Assembly (NCBI RefSeq): GCF_040954835.1
Contig: NC_090708.1
Location: forward strand, 28,718,001 to 28,782,000
Direction: 5' to 3'
Length of the DNA: 64,000 nt
Source: Lepisosteus oculatus
Taxonomy: Eukaryota > Chordata > Actinopteri > Semionotiformes > Lepisosteidae
The position numbers were made by a program, and so were the translations under genes. Under the pieces are notes generated by a model. It had not been told where the DNA came from and ran no database searches. It saw only the letters and a program-made list of their open reading frames with translations. Below, in pieces: positions 1-9,437 of the stretch; the first letter of the stretch is position 1, and each line of letters begins with the position of its first letter.

Positions 1-925
1 CAAATTGTACATCACTAACCCAGAAACATGCAAACATGTTCAATGTCATATCAAACATAGGGGTACATTTAACATTAGACATGTAGGATGATTTGTGGTG
101 TAAAAAGAAATAAAACAACAACCGCTAGTCGTAGCCCAGGACTGGATCTTGGGCAATGCTATTCTGTAAAAACAGTTTACACCACATGCTACTTCCTGTT
201 ATGGCAATTCTAAATTGCTGTTACATGAGACAGGAAGTTGGGAAGACAACACGGAGCTTGTCCTGCAAACATATAAAAGTTATTTACATAGCAGCACCCA
301 AAACACATTCTCCCCTCCACATTCTCAGGGGTTCCCAATTCTGAACAGTGATAGGGCTTTTCAGTTCTGATTAATTTTAAATGAACAAGTGACTGGGGGA
401 AGATTCACATGATCTTGATCATGATCATTATGAGAGTACTGTTCTATTAACTTTATGGGGCTCTACCACATGGCCACATGCTAACTCAATCCTGAATCAC
501 TTGTCAGCTATGACTAGGATTCCCCAAGAGAAAGAAAACTATTGGCTATAGTGTGGGATTGAGATTAGTTGGTTAAAATTCTTTCAGTTCTTGGCACAAC
601 AGCGACTCCTTAGACTTGCAATGCACCTGTAGGTTTTGCAATGATGTTAAAGAAAAAAAAACACTGCTCTTCCTGTCAGCACTAACCCTGCAGAGCACTG
701 TAGAGCTGGGCTATGAATCAGATGAATGGTTCTGTAGGTTAGAATATCAAAAGAGAATGTCTAACTCTTTATAAAGTGATTGGATTCCTTAAGGAACCAA
801 GACACTTGAGAACCAGAAATTTCAAACTGAGTGGCTACATAATAAGTAAACAGGTTTATTACTTTTTATGTTTTAAAAAAGAAAAAAAAATATGATGTCA
901 AACTCAATCCATCAGATGCATGTAA
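1..925. other. Gene-free flank, nothing recognised
   Basis: AT-rich sequence with short homopolymer runs and no open frame, splice-flanked exon or repeat that I recognise. The short open frame at 156-344 shows no family signature and is most likely chance. Confidence 0.5.
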
Positions 926-1268
926 AATGCATATATATCATCCAACTTCTAACTGCTTCTTCTAATACAGGGTTGCGGATGAGCAGGAGCCCATCCCGGC
1001 AGGTGCAAAGCAGGATACACCCTGGATGGGAAGCCAATTTAACACAAGGCACACACAGACACCCGCACCAGGAGTAATTTTCCCAGAAGCCAATTAGCCT
1101 ACCAGTATGTCTTTGGACTATAGGAGGAAACTGGAGCACCTAGAGGGAACCCATGCAAACAGGAGAGAACATACAAAAACACAGATGGCACCCCACCTCT
1201 GGAATTGAACCCAAGGCCCCAGCACTGTGAGGCAGCAATGCTAACCACTGTGCCACCAATGCATATAT
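926..1268 (-). mobile_element. tRNA-type SINE (family A), copy 1, with target duplication
   Basis: Read on the minus strand, this is a SINE-like repeat. It runs from a head GGCACAGTGGTTAGC, through a body with GTCCAAAGACATACTGG and AATTGGCTTCTGGGAAAAT, to a tail ending in a GAAGCAGTTAGAAGTTGG-type stretch. The same family occurs at about 8079, 15556, 19263, 24404 and 26338. The repeat body is 937-1257, flanked by a perfect 11-bp direct repeat AATGCATATAT at 926-936 and 1258-1268, which marks retroposition. It is probably tRNA-derived, but I did not verify the A and B boxes. Confidence 0.8.
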
Positions 1269-2254
1269 TTATTAAAGAAAATGTCTCAGATACAGTATAT
1301 GACCATATTGGAATTTTCCCTTAAAGGTTAGAAAACAGCGTGTCATCTGAATATACCTGAGGGAAAAATTAGGGATGAGGTGAACAGGAGCCAAAAGGCA
1401 AAGGGATGGCACTCAGATATGCATGAGAGGCAGAGAGTGAATGAAACCTGAAGCACAATGGTCCAGCAGTCCAGTTGAATGCACTGCCTGTGTGAAGGAC
1501 AGAGAAAGTCAGAGCACCATGAATGCTATAGCAGACAGATACAGACACGCCACCAGGGAGCTCATTACTGTCCTCGGAAGCACACACTCATCATCACTCA
1601 GGGACACATTTGCACACTTCACTTAGAGCTCTCCTCTGACTCAGCTATGAGAATAAATATGTTAGACTCCCGGAAGACAACAGTGCTCTCCTGGGATAAG
1701 CAATCAGGCTCATTAGTTTCCATCCTATTTTACCTTTCTGCTTCTTCAAAATTGCTTTTGTCTGAGCCCAGTGCTTAAGGCTCACATTAAATTAAAGAGG
1801 CTGCAGCTTCACCGACTATGAACTCAGTAATCAAGGGCATCTCTTTTTAAGGAAATCCACCATCAAGGATTAAGAATGAAAATTTGTACTGGCAGGCAGA
1901 CAAAAATCTAAGAATCATTGCATGGCAATTCTAATCTGATTTCAAGGTTTTCAAAGACGCCTAGTTTGATGTACATGACAGGGTTTATTGTATATTTGGT
2001 TAAATTTGCGTGGGGAATGTTTGCAGAAATATTATGTGGATTTCAGAACTATTCTTGTGCCATTTATGTCCTTTTTCACATAGACGTTTCTGCATAAAAA
2101 ACCCTTGGAAATGCTTGTGTTCAGGCCACAGCAGAAAACATACATCTGTGTCACTGCTGTGTTGTCCGTAGGGCTTTTCTGTATAATCCACTCATTTCAA
2201 AACTTCACTGAGTTGTGTAACAACGTCACTCATCCCTCTCTCACCATTTCTCAC
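1269..2254. other. Gene-free stretch
   Basis: No recognisable gene or repeat. Several short open frames overlap on both strands at 1369-1778 without family signatures, and I treat them as chance. Confidence 0.4.
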
Positions 2255-2317
2255 CTGTGAGGATACTTGTCGTGAAGGTGTAGGGCCGGCAGGCCTGCCG
2301 GAGGCTCGTGGAGGTTT
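2255..2317 (-). CDS. Candidate internal coding exon of an unidentified gene
   Basis: On the minus strand a 63-base segment is bounded by a pyrimidine-rich acceptor ending TCGTGCAG and a consensus donor CAG|GTGAGA. It is open in phase 0 and encodes 21 residues rich in Pro, Arg and Ser (begins KPPRASGRPAG, ends QVSSQ), a composition typical of linkers. It lies about 3 kb downstream, in the same orientation, of a possible first exon at 5391-5402 that also ends in phase 0, so the two could belong to one gene. I do not recognise the protein. Splice-site quality is the only evidence. Confidence 0.3.
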
Positions 2318-3610
2318 CTGCACGATCAGAGGAGAAGGGAGAATGAAGAGACAGAAAGAGAGGCCACTACAAACCACAGGCAGGAGGCTGAACACCCTTT
2401 AGGTACTAGTGTACTAGGAAAACAAAAACAAGGGCAAGTTTACATAAACATCCTGCAGAGACAACTTTCACTGCTAGAATGGGGCTGCTAGCTCACACTG
2501 TATCACTCTCGTTTTAAAAATCTAGTTCAAATGTAGCTTTCTCTTAAATCAACTCAATCATTAGAATCAATGGACAGTTGCTTTCTGGGAGACCCTTGAA
2601 CTTGTGAACTTGTGAAATGTTTGGCAATTTGGAATAGGTTGCCCTTTCTTGTGGGTTCTTAGCCCTTAACTCACCTATTCCGGTTTACAAAAAATGGTGT
2701 GATATCATTGTTGATACCAACCTGTGCATTCTCCAGGGAGTGAGGAAGGCTCTTGAACCAAGGGTTTTCCTATTTCACGTACCTCAGACCTATATCTAAA
2801 TTTGAAATCTAAATGTTTTAATAACTGCTACAAGGGGTATATCCTCTTCCCCATATGGCTTGCTTCACTTGGCTAAAATCAGTCCTCTCACAGCTATGAA
2901 CAGCAAATGAATCTGCCTTTGAAAAAGCAGCACCGCAGGTAATCCACTTTCATCTTGCACATTCAATATACACAATATCATACTGGTGGTTCCAGATGAA
3001 GATTTCTCCTAACCCTCATTCTCAAATACATGCTCATGGTGTACCTGTTACTGACACACAGGCCATTCTCGGGGCATTATTAAGCACCAAACGACCCTAC
3101 CCCACAATCATTCTTGGGGTGCTATCAAAGCCCAGAATGACCCTGCTCCAGTATTATTCCCAGGAAACTATCAACCTTGAGAGTCAAAAGGCTGTATTTT
3201 AGTTTTATTCCTGTATCACTCGCTTAATGTTAACAATTGCTACAAGAGAGCCAGCAACACCAAAAGGCCAACAACACAATAATAATGCAACACCTTTCAC
3301 AAATTTAACAAATTCAACAATGTAATAAGAACAAGAGACACTGAACAGAGCCCCAGCGATACCTATTGACACCATCACCACTGGGCAGGCACAGATGAGG
3401 CACAGGCTTAGGATAACTTAACTTTCTGGAAAAAAAAAAATCCTGTAAAACCATATCTACAATGAATGACTGACACTCTATACTGACTTTGTATTACAAA
3501 CACATTTTATTGATTAATGTAACCTATTGATTCTCTGGAAAGTTTTAGCTCTTATTTAACTGCATTACATACTGCTATTGTGCCAGTGTATTTGTTTACT
3601 GTTATATGAC
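2318..3610. other. Gene-free stretch
   Basis: No gene recognised. If the exon at 2255 and the promoter near 5400 are real, this is intron. Around 3000-3180 there is a loose repeat of an ATTATTC-type phrase, but nothing that can be classified. Confidence 0.4.
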
Positions 3611-3614
3611 TTTA

Positions 3615-4165
3615 AGGATTACCCTGCAACTCACTGAACCTCAGCAGGTGTGAGCCTGGTCAGTACAGTATGTGGATGGGAGACCTCCTGGAAAAAAGAC
3701 TGCTGCTGGAAGGGGTGTCTGTGGGGCTAGTAGGGGGTGCTCACCGTGCAGTACGTGTGGGTCCTAATAGCAACAGGAACACTATACCGTAGAAACGCAC
3801 CGTCCTTCTGATGAGACGTAAAACGGAGGTCCTGACGCTCTGGGGTAATTAAAAATCCCAGGATGTTTCTTGAAAAGAGTACAGATGTTACCTCAGCATC
3901 CTGGCCAAATTTCCCATTGGCCTTTACCAATCATGGCCTCCTAATAATCGATATCTATGAATCGGCTTCATCACTCTGCTCTCCTCCCCACTAATAGCTG
4001 GAGTGTGGTGAGCCTACTGGCACACTACATACTGCCGTCGCATCATCCAGATGGGGACTGCACATTGATGCTGGTAGAGGGGAGTCCCCATTACCTGTAA
4101 AGCGCTTTGAGTGGAGTGTCCAGAAAAGTGCGATATAAGTGTAAGGAATTATTATTATCATCACT
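3615..4165 (+). mobile_element. 5S rRNA-derived SINE (SINE3 type), copy 1
   Basis: The head carries the 3' half of a 5S rRNA gene (GTGAGCCTGGTCAGTAC, then GGATGGGAGACCTCCTGG), which contains the internal polymerase III promoter region of 5S genes. A long unique body follows. The tail GTAAAGCGCTTTGAGTGGAG ends in an ATT-type simple repeat. Relatives are a tail-only copy at 5892-6003 and a head-to-tail copy at 53366-54832. Sense is plus. This is a retroposon, not a working 5S gene, because the 5' half of the 5S RNA is not recognisable. Confidence 0.8.
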
Positions 4166-4939
4166 GAAGGTTACCTGCATTAGCATAAAAAGTATACAGG
4201 TCTGCTAGCATACAAATTTACAAATTAAAATTTGATTAAAACTAACAAAGTACGCTGATTAGCTGGTGTAATGCAAAACTGATTGTTTAGGACTAGCATT
4301 ATCAATAGAAACACTAGAATATTATGTTTGATTTATACTACACAATTTTGATTGTTTAGGCCTAGTACTTTATTGAAAGTGACAATATGGAAATCAAGCT
4401 TAGTTTGATAAATGTAATATACAGACAAATGTTTTGTTGGGATGCTTTTTTGTATAGCTCTAGTTTATGCAGCCAAATGTATTGGTCAATATACAGTATA
4501 GTATATAAATATCGAGTAGTTGTTTATTGACATATACTGTTTACTGGTTTATTGATCACATCTGTATTTGGAACTGATTCATAAACATAATGGTGTGATA
4601 CATAAACTAGCTAATACTCCGTTCTCCTTTGTTAAAAGGTTTCGTTGATTAAGGAAATGGACTTTCAATACTTGGTGCCTGTGTAACGATATTTACAGAT
4701 GAAAGCTAGTACTCATTTGGGTAGAACGTTACGTGTTTCAGAAATTTCTACAATCAAACTTCTTTCAAACTCTGTATTTAGAAACTATGTACAGTATAGT
4801 TAAAACTGCCGCTGTGGAGGAAAACAAAAGCTTCGCAAACATTTACATGTACTTGAAAAACACCGGATCCATAATTCACCGTGCGTGTTAAAGCAATCCG
4901 GATGTGCCGATGAAAGACGTGTTCCCCTTCTGCAGTTCC

Positions 4940-5016
4940 CCACACCTGAAATCCATAACCGAAACGTTGAGTCTCTTTTCTTTTCATCATGGAATAAACC
5001 TTTAATTGTTCCTGTG
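4940..5016 (+). mobile_element. Fragment of Penelope-like element end
   Basis: This short piece matches the terminal part of the element at 6323-8045, in the opposite orientation. Shared features are CACACCTGAA, an AACCGAAACGTTG-like phrase, a CTCTTTTCTTTTCATCATGG stretch and an AATAAACC signal. A third fragment lies at 17370-17455. It shows that this family has been active around the locus. Confidence 0.6.
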
Positions 5017-5390
5017 TTCTCCATCTGTCAGGATGTGCTAACACTACGGATCTCAATCCTAGGACAGCGAGGCAGTAGTAAACACGACCTCTGAGACGTC
5101 CGACTTTCAAGCAACACATGAGGCAGTGTCAGCTGTTATCGCCAGCGCCAAAATGAACGTTACCAAAAGCCAGCAAAAATAAAAATATAAATTGATACGC
5201 AACGCTTTTACCGAAATAGGTGAGAATATTACAATGCTGAGTTCAATAAAGACAGAAAAGGAAATATCCAAATTACACTGCTTCATATTTTCAACTTCTG
5301 TATCTACAATTACTGCAATGTAAGCAAAAAATTGCAAATATTAAATCGACACTGATCGAATTTCATGCAGAGAAAACGCCGAACACTAAC

Positions 5391-5402
5391 CTTATTCACC
5401 AT
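5391..5402 (-). CDS. Candidate first coding exon (unidentified gene)
   Basis: On the minus strand an ATG at 5402-5400 is followed by three codons (protein M-V-N-K) and a donor-like AAG|GTTAGT. It sits just downstream of a GC-richer, CpG-containing block (5403-5760), as expected for the 5' end of a gene reading toward position 1. The exon is too short to identify any protein. It could instead be a chance ATG in a promoter that makes a non-coding transcript. The phase is compatible with the candidate exon at 2255-2317. Confidence 0.25.
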
Positions 5403-5760
5403 GGTCGTGGCTAACACTGGTCTTGCCTTACGTTACGGTCACTGGATGCAAGACTCCTGCAGCCACTGCCAGCTGTCGGTCTGATCTCAGACGCGGTTTC
5501 AAGAAGAACGATTTTTTCAAAACCTTATTGGACAGAACTCACCAAAAGAATTGCATTTAATTTTACAGGGGGCGACTAAAAAGCTTATGCGTTGTATAGC
5601 CACATATTGGGTAGCAATTACAAGAATAATATTGGTTAAATAAATGTCGAGTTATTCAACCTCTGTCTCCCGCCGCAACTTTTCAAAGCTGCGCAGAATC
5701 TGTCAGGACCAACGCTGACGAACCTGGGTGACGTCACCCAACCTCATCCGGAATGTACCA
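5403..5760 (-). promoter_or_regulatory. Candidate promoter, minus strand, with CRE and CCAAT
   Basis: A palindromic cAMP-response element GGGTGACGTCACCC lies near 5728-5741, and on the minus strand there is a CCAAT box (TGTCCAATAAGG) near 5522-5533. The block is visibly richer in CG dinucleotides than its AT-rich surroundings. Together with the downstream ATG at 5402 this suggests a minus-strand promoter. Transcription itself cannot be seen from sequence. Confidence 0.35.
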
Positions 5761-5891
5761 CTTGATTTTATTCTTTCCTACAAAATTGTGCTTTTTCACT
5801 GAATGAGCCAACAATGCTATGTATGTGCTTCCAGTAGTCCATATTAAAAGGAATTAGGCAAAATCAAGATAGAATCGCATTATCCGGCACA

Positions 5892-6003
5892 TTGGTGGTG
5901 GTGGAGGGGAGTCCCCATTACCTGTAAAGCGCTTTGAGTGAAGTGTCCAGAAAAGCGCCATATAAGTGTAAGCAATTATTATTAATTATAATTATTATTA
6001 TAA
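5892..6003 (+). mobile_element. 5S-type SINE, 3' tail only
   Basis: Contains the shared tail GGGGAGTCCCCATTACCTGT, AAGCGCTTTGAGTG and ATATAAGTGTAAGCAATTATT, ending in a degenerate ATT/TTA repeat. The 5S-like head is absent, so this is a 5'-truncated retroposon copy of the family seen whole at 3615-4165. Confidence 0.75.
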
Positions 6004-6617
6004 GAATAACAGTCTTGGGGTTCTGGAATCTGACGTTTTCTGTCCCTTTAAGTTATCAATAGCATAAGGGAGTGGGGAAAGATTAACATGTCTACCTAAA
6101 ACTTAATCCTTTCAGTTAAAAACCTGTCCCAAATGAAGAAATGTAAAGGGAACATATAAAAACCTACTGAACTCTGGGCACCAAGTTCTAGTGTTTAGTT
6201 AGACCAGCTTTTAGTCTCAAAACTATTAAAAAAACACCAATAGAAAAGCTATTTTCCCTACTCTTAATTTAACTGTTACACTCACTGTTAATCCATCACA
6301 GAAACAGATAATGTCATTGGTAGTAGTTCAGGTGGGTAGGTGCGTCAGCATGCATAGGCTGCAAAGGAACAAGTAATAGGTTTATTCCATGCTGAAAAAA
6401 AGAAGAAAGAGAACACAATGTTTCAGCCGTGGAGCCTTCTTCAGGTGTGAGAGAGACAGGGCAGTAGGCAAAGGTAAAGTAGCGGGAGAAAAAAGGTTGG
6501 GAGGGAGGAGGAGTGAGAGGCGGGAGCAGGGGACAGAAAGAGAGGCCAATCAAGAGGTGTGAAGTCAGAATAGGTGCAGAGAGGTGTGAAATGAAACTTC
6601 CAATGAATGGAGAAAAT

Positions 6618-6902
6618 TTAAAAGAACAGTAGTCTGTCGTTAAGGGAAGGGAGAATGTGTGATCCTAGCTGCAGAATAATTTTAGTTTCGGTGGTCTTTC
6701 TGATGTATGAGTTCGGAAAACCGTCTTTGAGAACACAGACGGAGAGATTAGAGTGGTCGTGGCCGTCAGAGGTGAAATGAGAAACAATGGGCTTGGAGAG
6801 ATCTTTAATCTTCACAGCCCTGACGTGTTCTCTGAAGCAGTCTCCGAGTCTCCTTCCTGTTTCTCCAATGTAGATGGCTGGGCATTTACTGCAAGAGATA
6901 CA
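6618..6902 (-). pseudogene. Penelope-like GIY-YIG endonuclease domain
   Basis: On the minus strand the frame reads IYCISCSKCPAIYIGETGRR, a GIY-YIG signature (IYC...YIGE) preceded by the paired cysteines typical of Penelope endonucleases. REHVRAVK and a DGHDH segment follow, and the frame stops at 6618. The domain would nick the target to prime reverse transcription. It is cut off from the RT part by the self-insertion at 6912-6958 and the frame changes upstream. Confidence 0.75.
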
Positions 6903-6967
6903 GTAAATAAGTAGTTCAGGTGGGTAGCCGTGTCAGCATGCGTAGACTGCAAAGGAAAGTAAATAAG
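6903..6967 (-). mobile_element. 47-bp self-insertion inside the Penelope-like element
   Basis: Positions 6912-6958 repeat the element's own 3' end (compare 6323-6372: TAGTTCAGGTGGGTAG, then GTCAGCATGC and CTGCAAAGGAA). The piece is flanked by a perfect 9-bp direct repeat GTAAATAAG at 6903-6911 and 6959-6967. It interrupts the coding sequence between connector and GIY-YIG domain. The flanking duplication shows insertion at a staggered break rather than internal duplication. Confidence 0.75.
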
Positions 6968-7434
6968 GTTGCTGGAGGTACAAGATGCTGTCTGGGTGAT
7001 CCGGAATTGTCCTGATGGGCCTTGAATGAGTGTGGTGGTGGCTGTGTACTTGCAGGTGATACAGCGAGCTCTGTTGCAAGGGAAAGTGTCTGGTGTGGAT
7101 GGTTGTTGAGGGTGGTCAAGGGAGCTGTGAACAAGGAGGTTACGCAGATTAGGTGGTCGGCGATATGAGATGATAGGGCGATCAGAAAAGAGGGCCCCAA
7201 TGGAGGGATCATCCTGTAGGATGGAAAAGTTGTGCTTAATGGTCCTGGGGATAGGAAGTGTGTTAGGGTGGTAAGGAAGCACCAAAGGAATGCGGTTGTT
7301 ACGGCAGGAGTTCCTGATCGGGTTGATGGTCCGGGGCGTGTTTTTGGCTCGGGCAAGGGCCCTGTCAATCACACTGCTGGGGTATCCTCTGTTGATGAAA
7401 AATGAGTACATTTCAAGGGCTTGGTTCTCGAAGT

Positions 7435-7950
7435 CTATGTCGTCGCTGCATAATCGTCGTAACCTAAGGAACTGTGAAAAAGGAAGAGAGTTTTTTTAGT
7501 GTGGTTGGGGTGAAATGAGCTGTACAGGAGGTAGCTGTGTGAATCCGTGGGTTTGTAATAAACTGAAGTGGACAATCGGGGGTAGTTGATAGAGAAGTTG
7601 ATGTCTAGAAACGGAAGAGTAGTGGAAGATATGTTAACCGTATATTTGAGGGACGGGTGGAAGTTGGTGAAATGGTGCAGGAAGAACTCAAGCTGATCGT
7701 TGGAGCATGTGGCGGCACCGACGCAGTCATCAATATATCGTTTGTAGAGGTCAGGGACATAGCCAGTGTAGGAAGCGAAGAAGCGTTCTTCTACCCAGCC
7801 GACAAAAATGTTGGCATAGCTGGGTCCCATTCTGGTGCCCATGGCAACTCCACTGACCTGTTCGTAAAAAAGATTATTGAAAGAGAATGCGTTCAGTGTG
7901 AGGACCAATTCTGCAAGGCGTACCAGGGTGTGGGTGGGTGGATCAAGCAC
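7435..7950 (-). pseudogene. Penelope-like reverse transcriptase fragment
   Basis: 171 open codons of reverse transcriptase core. The motif QVSGVAMGTRMGPSYANIF is the conserved block before the fingers-palm turn in Penelope RTs, and YKRYIDDCVGA supplies the catalytic YxDD box. LPFLDINF follows. The upstream finger motifs are missing because the element is truncated. The frame ends in GYDDYAATT, where homologous sense continues in another frame, indicating a frameshift. It is a non-functional remnant. Confidence 0.85.
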
Positions 7951-8078
7951 TGCGCATTTGTCCAGCGTGTGCTTGAGGGCTGTAAGGCAGTCGTTATGGG
8001 GAATGATGGTGTAATGTCATGTCAGGGGAAGCTCTGCTGTAATAGTATGTTGTCAAAGAGAAATTCTCCTGTATATGT

Positions 8079-8368
8079 ATGGTGGCACAGAAGCGCTGTG
8101 ATTGTCTTTGCGTATTGTAAGTTCTCCCTGTGTTTGCATGGGTTTCCTTAAGGTGCTCTGGGATTTTTTCCACAGTCCAAAGACGTACTTGTTGGTTAAC
8201 TGACTTCTGGGGGAACTGGCCCTGTGTGAGTGTGTTAAGCTGTTTGTTTGTGTCTGTGTGTGCCCAGCAATGGACTGGTATCCCATCCAGGGGCGATCCT
8301 GCATTGTACCCATTGCTTTCAGATCCTGAATTGGATAAAGTGTTAGAAAACGTATGGATGGATATAAA
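8079..8368 (+). mobile_element. tRNA-type SINE (family A), copy 2
   Basis: Plus-strand copy. It starts at GGTGGCACAGAAGCG, continues through CAGTCCAAAGACGTACTTG and GCCCAGCAATGGACTGGTAT, and ends at CCTGAATTGGATAAAGTG followed by TATGGATGGATA. It abuts the truncated 5' end of the Penelope-like element. Confidence 0.8.
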
Positions 8369-8745
8369 GGGTATTGGGAAAGGGAAGAGGTAAATGCCGA
8401 AAAAAATAGTGCCAAGACAGTGAGGTAGTATCAATAAGTACTTTCTCATGCAAACACTTTTATACCAGCTGTAAGATGCAATAACACTGTGGATGTATAA
8501 AGCTGAAAATGTTGGTTACAGGGGAAAAATTCCTTGAAGGCTCCTGAAAACCTAGTTATTGTTGTTTGAACAGCCACGTAGGATAAATGGTTTTGACCAG
8601 AAAGAATTTTACAGACCATTCCGCATTTGAGCATCCTCTCCAGCAGTGGACAAAGAGAACATCTGATATAGGGAGCACTAAGAACCTGCTTGTAGGTAAC
8701 AATAATACAAAAGACATTTCTTTGGAAAACATCAGGCTGGGATGT

Positions 8746-8751
8746 TTTATT
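8746..8751 (-). terminator. mrpl16: Candidate mrpl16 poly(A) signal
   Basis: AATAAA on the minus strand, about 495 bases beyond the mrpl16 stop codon at 9248-9246. The position is plausible for a 3' UTR end, but no transcript evidence is available and other signals may be used. Confidence 0.35.
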
Positions 8752-9245
8752 TTCAACTGCACATCTTATTCTGAAGAAGGAATAGAAATCCAGTTATAAA
8801 TAAAAAAAAAATAATAATGGAGTCCCTTACAGCAGACAAAAGCCAACAGGTTTAGCGCATTTAAGCTGCACTTCAATTATAAAATAATAGCATCTTTTTC
8901 AAAACACCCATCCCAGCTTCTGATACATCATTGGCTTTGTCCTGGACAGTCTTTAAATTCCATCTGCCCAGGGCTGCCCAGCAGAAAAATATCTGTTGCA
9001 TTGTGTGTTAAATACCCAGCTACTGACAATGTAAGTGTCCATAACTGTTCAACTGAGGGACAAAAGGACTGTCTGTCACCCAGATTGTGACCCCTAAACC
9101 TTAGACAAAGTCAGGAGCAGCTTGGTGTATCTACTGAACAGTCAGTAGCTGCAAGGTGGTGTGTATGGGAGGACGTCTATTCCCACTGCTGGAGCCGCTT
9201 TCCACAAGTCTCCTGCCAGGTGAAGGTCGTGGTAGAGGTGATCAC

Positions 9246-9437
9246 TCACACTCTGCCCGGCAGGTAGAACTTGCCAGTGTACCTCCCATGGTACCGCAAG
9301 TCAAATGGGCTCAGCATCTTGCGGATGCCCAACATGTTGGAGGCAGCCACTCTCTGGAAGGTCCAGGGGTTCTGATTGTTCATTTCGCGCTCCTTCACCT
9401 CCTGCTGCATGGCAGCCAGACTCTCCCTGCTCACAAC
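9246..9437 (-). CDS. mrpl16: mrpl16 coding exon 5 (last)
   Basis: Acceptor TTTTGGCAG, then 63 codons ([10 protein letters not shown]...FYLPGRV) and TGA at 9248-9246. It encodes residues 192-254, including the conserved NNQNPWTF and ANMLGIRK-type C-terminal segments (here [10 protein letters not shown]). Confidence 0.95.
   Translation of the reverse strand, partial: VVSRESLAAMQQEVKEREMNNQNPWTFQRVAASNMLGIRKMLSPFDLRYHGRYTGKFYLPGRV

Larger units (their letters stand above)
6323..8045 (-). mobile_element. Penelope-like retroelement, 5'-truncated, decayed
   Basis: Minus-strand remnant with the Penelope order: reverse transcriptase (7950-7435), connector (7411-6968), then a GIY-YIG endonuclease (6902-6618), then a non-coding end. 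The reading frame is broken between RT and connector near 7470 by a homopolymer change, and by a 47-bp self-insertion at 6912-6958. The 5' end stops near 8045 next to a SINE. The 3' end reads CACCTGAACTAC near 6323-6334 and includes an AATAAACC signal near 6372-6385. Penelope elements copy RNA using an RT related to telomerase and an intron-type GIY-YIG nuclease. This copy cannot encode an intact protein. Confidence 0.85.
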
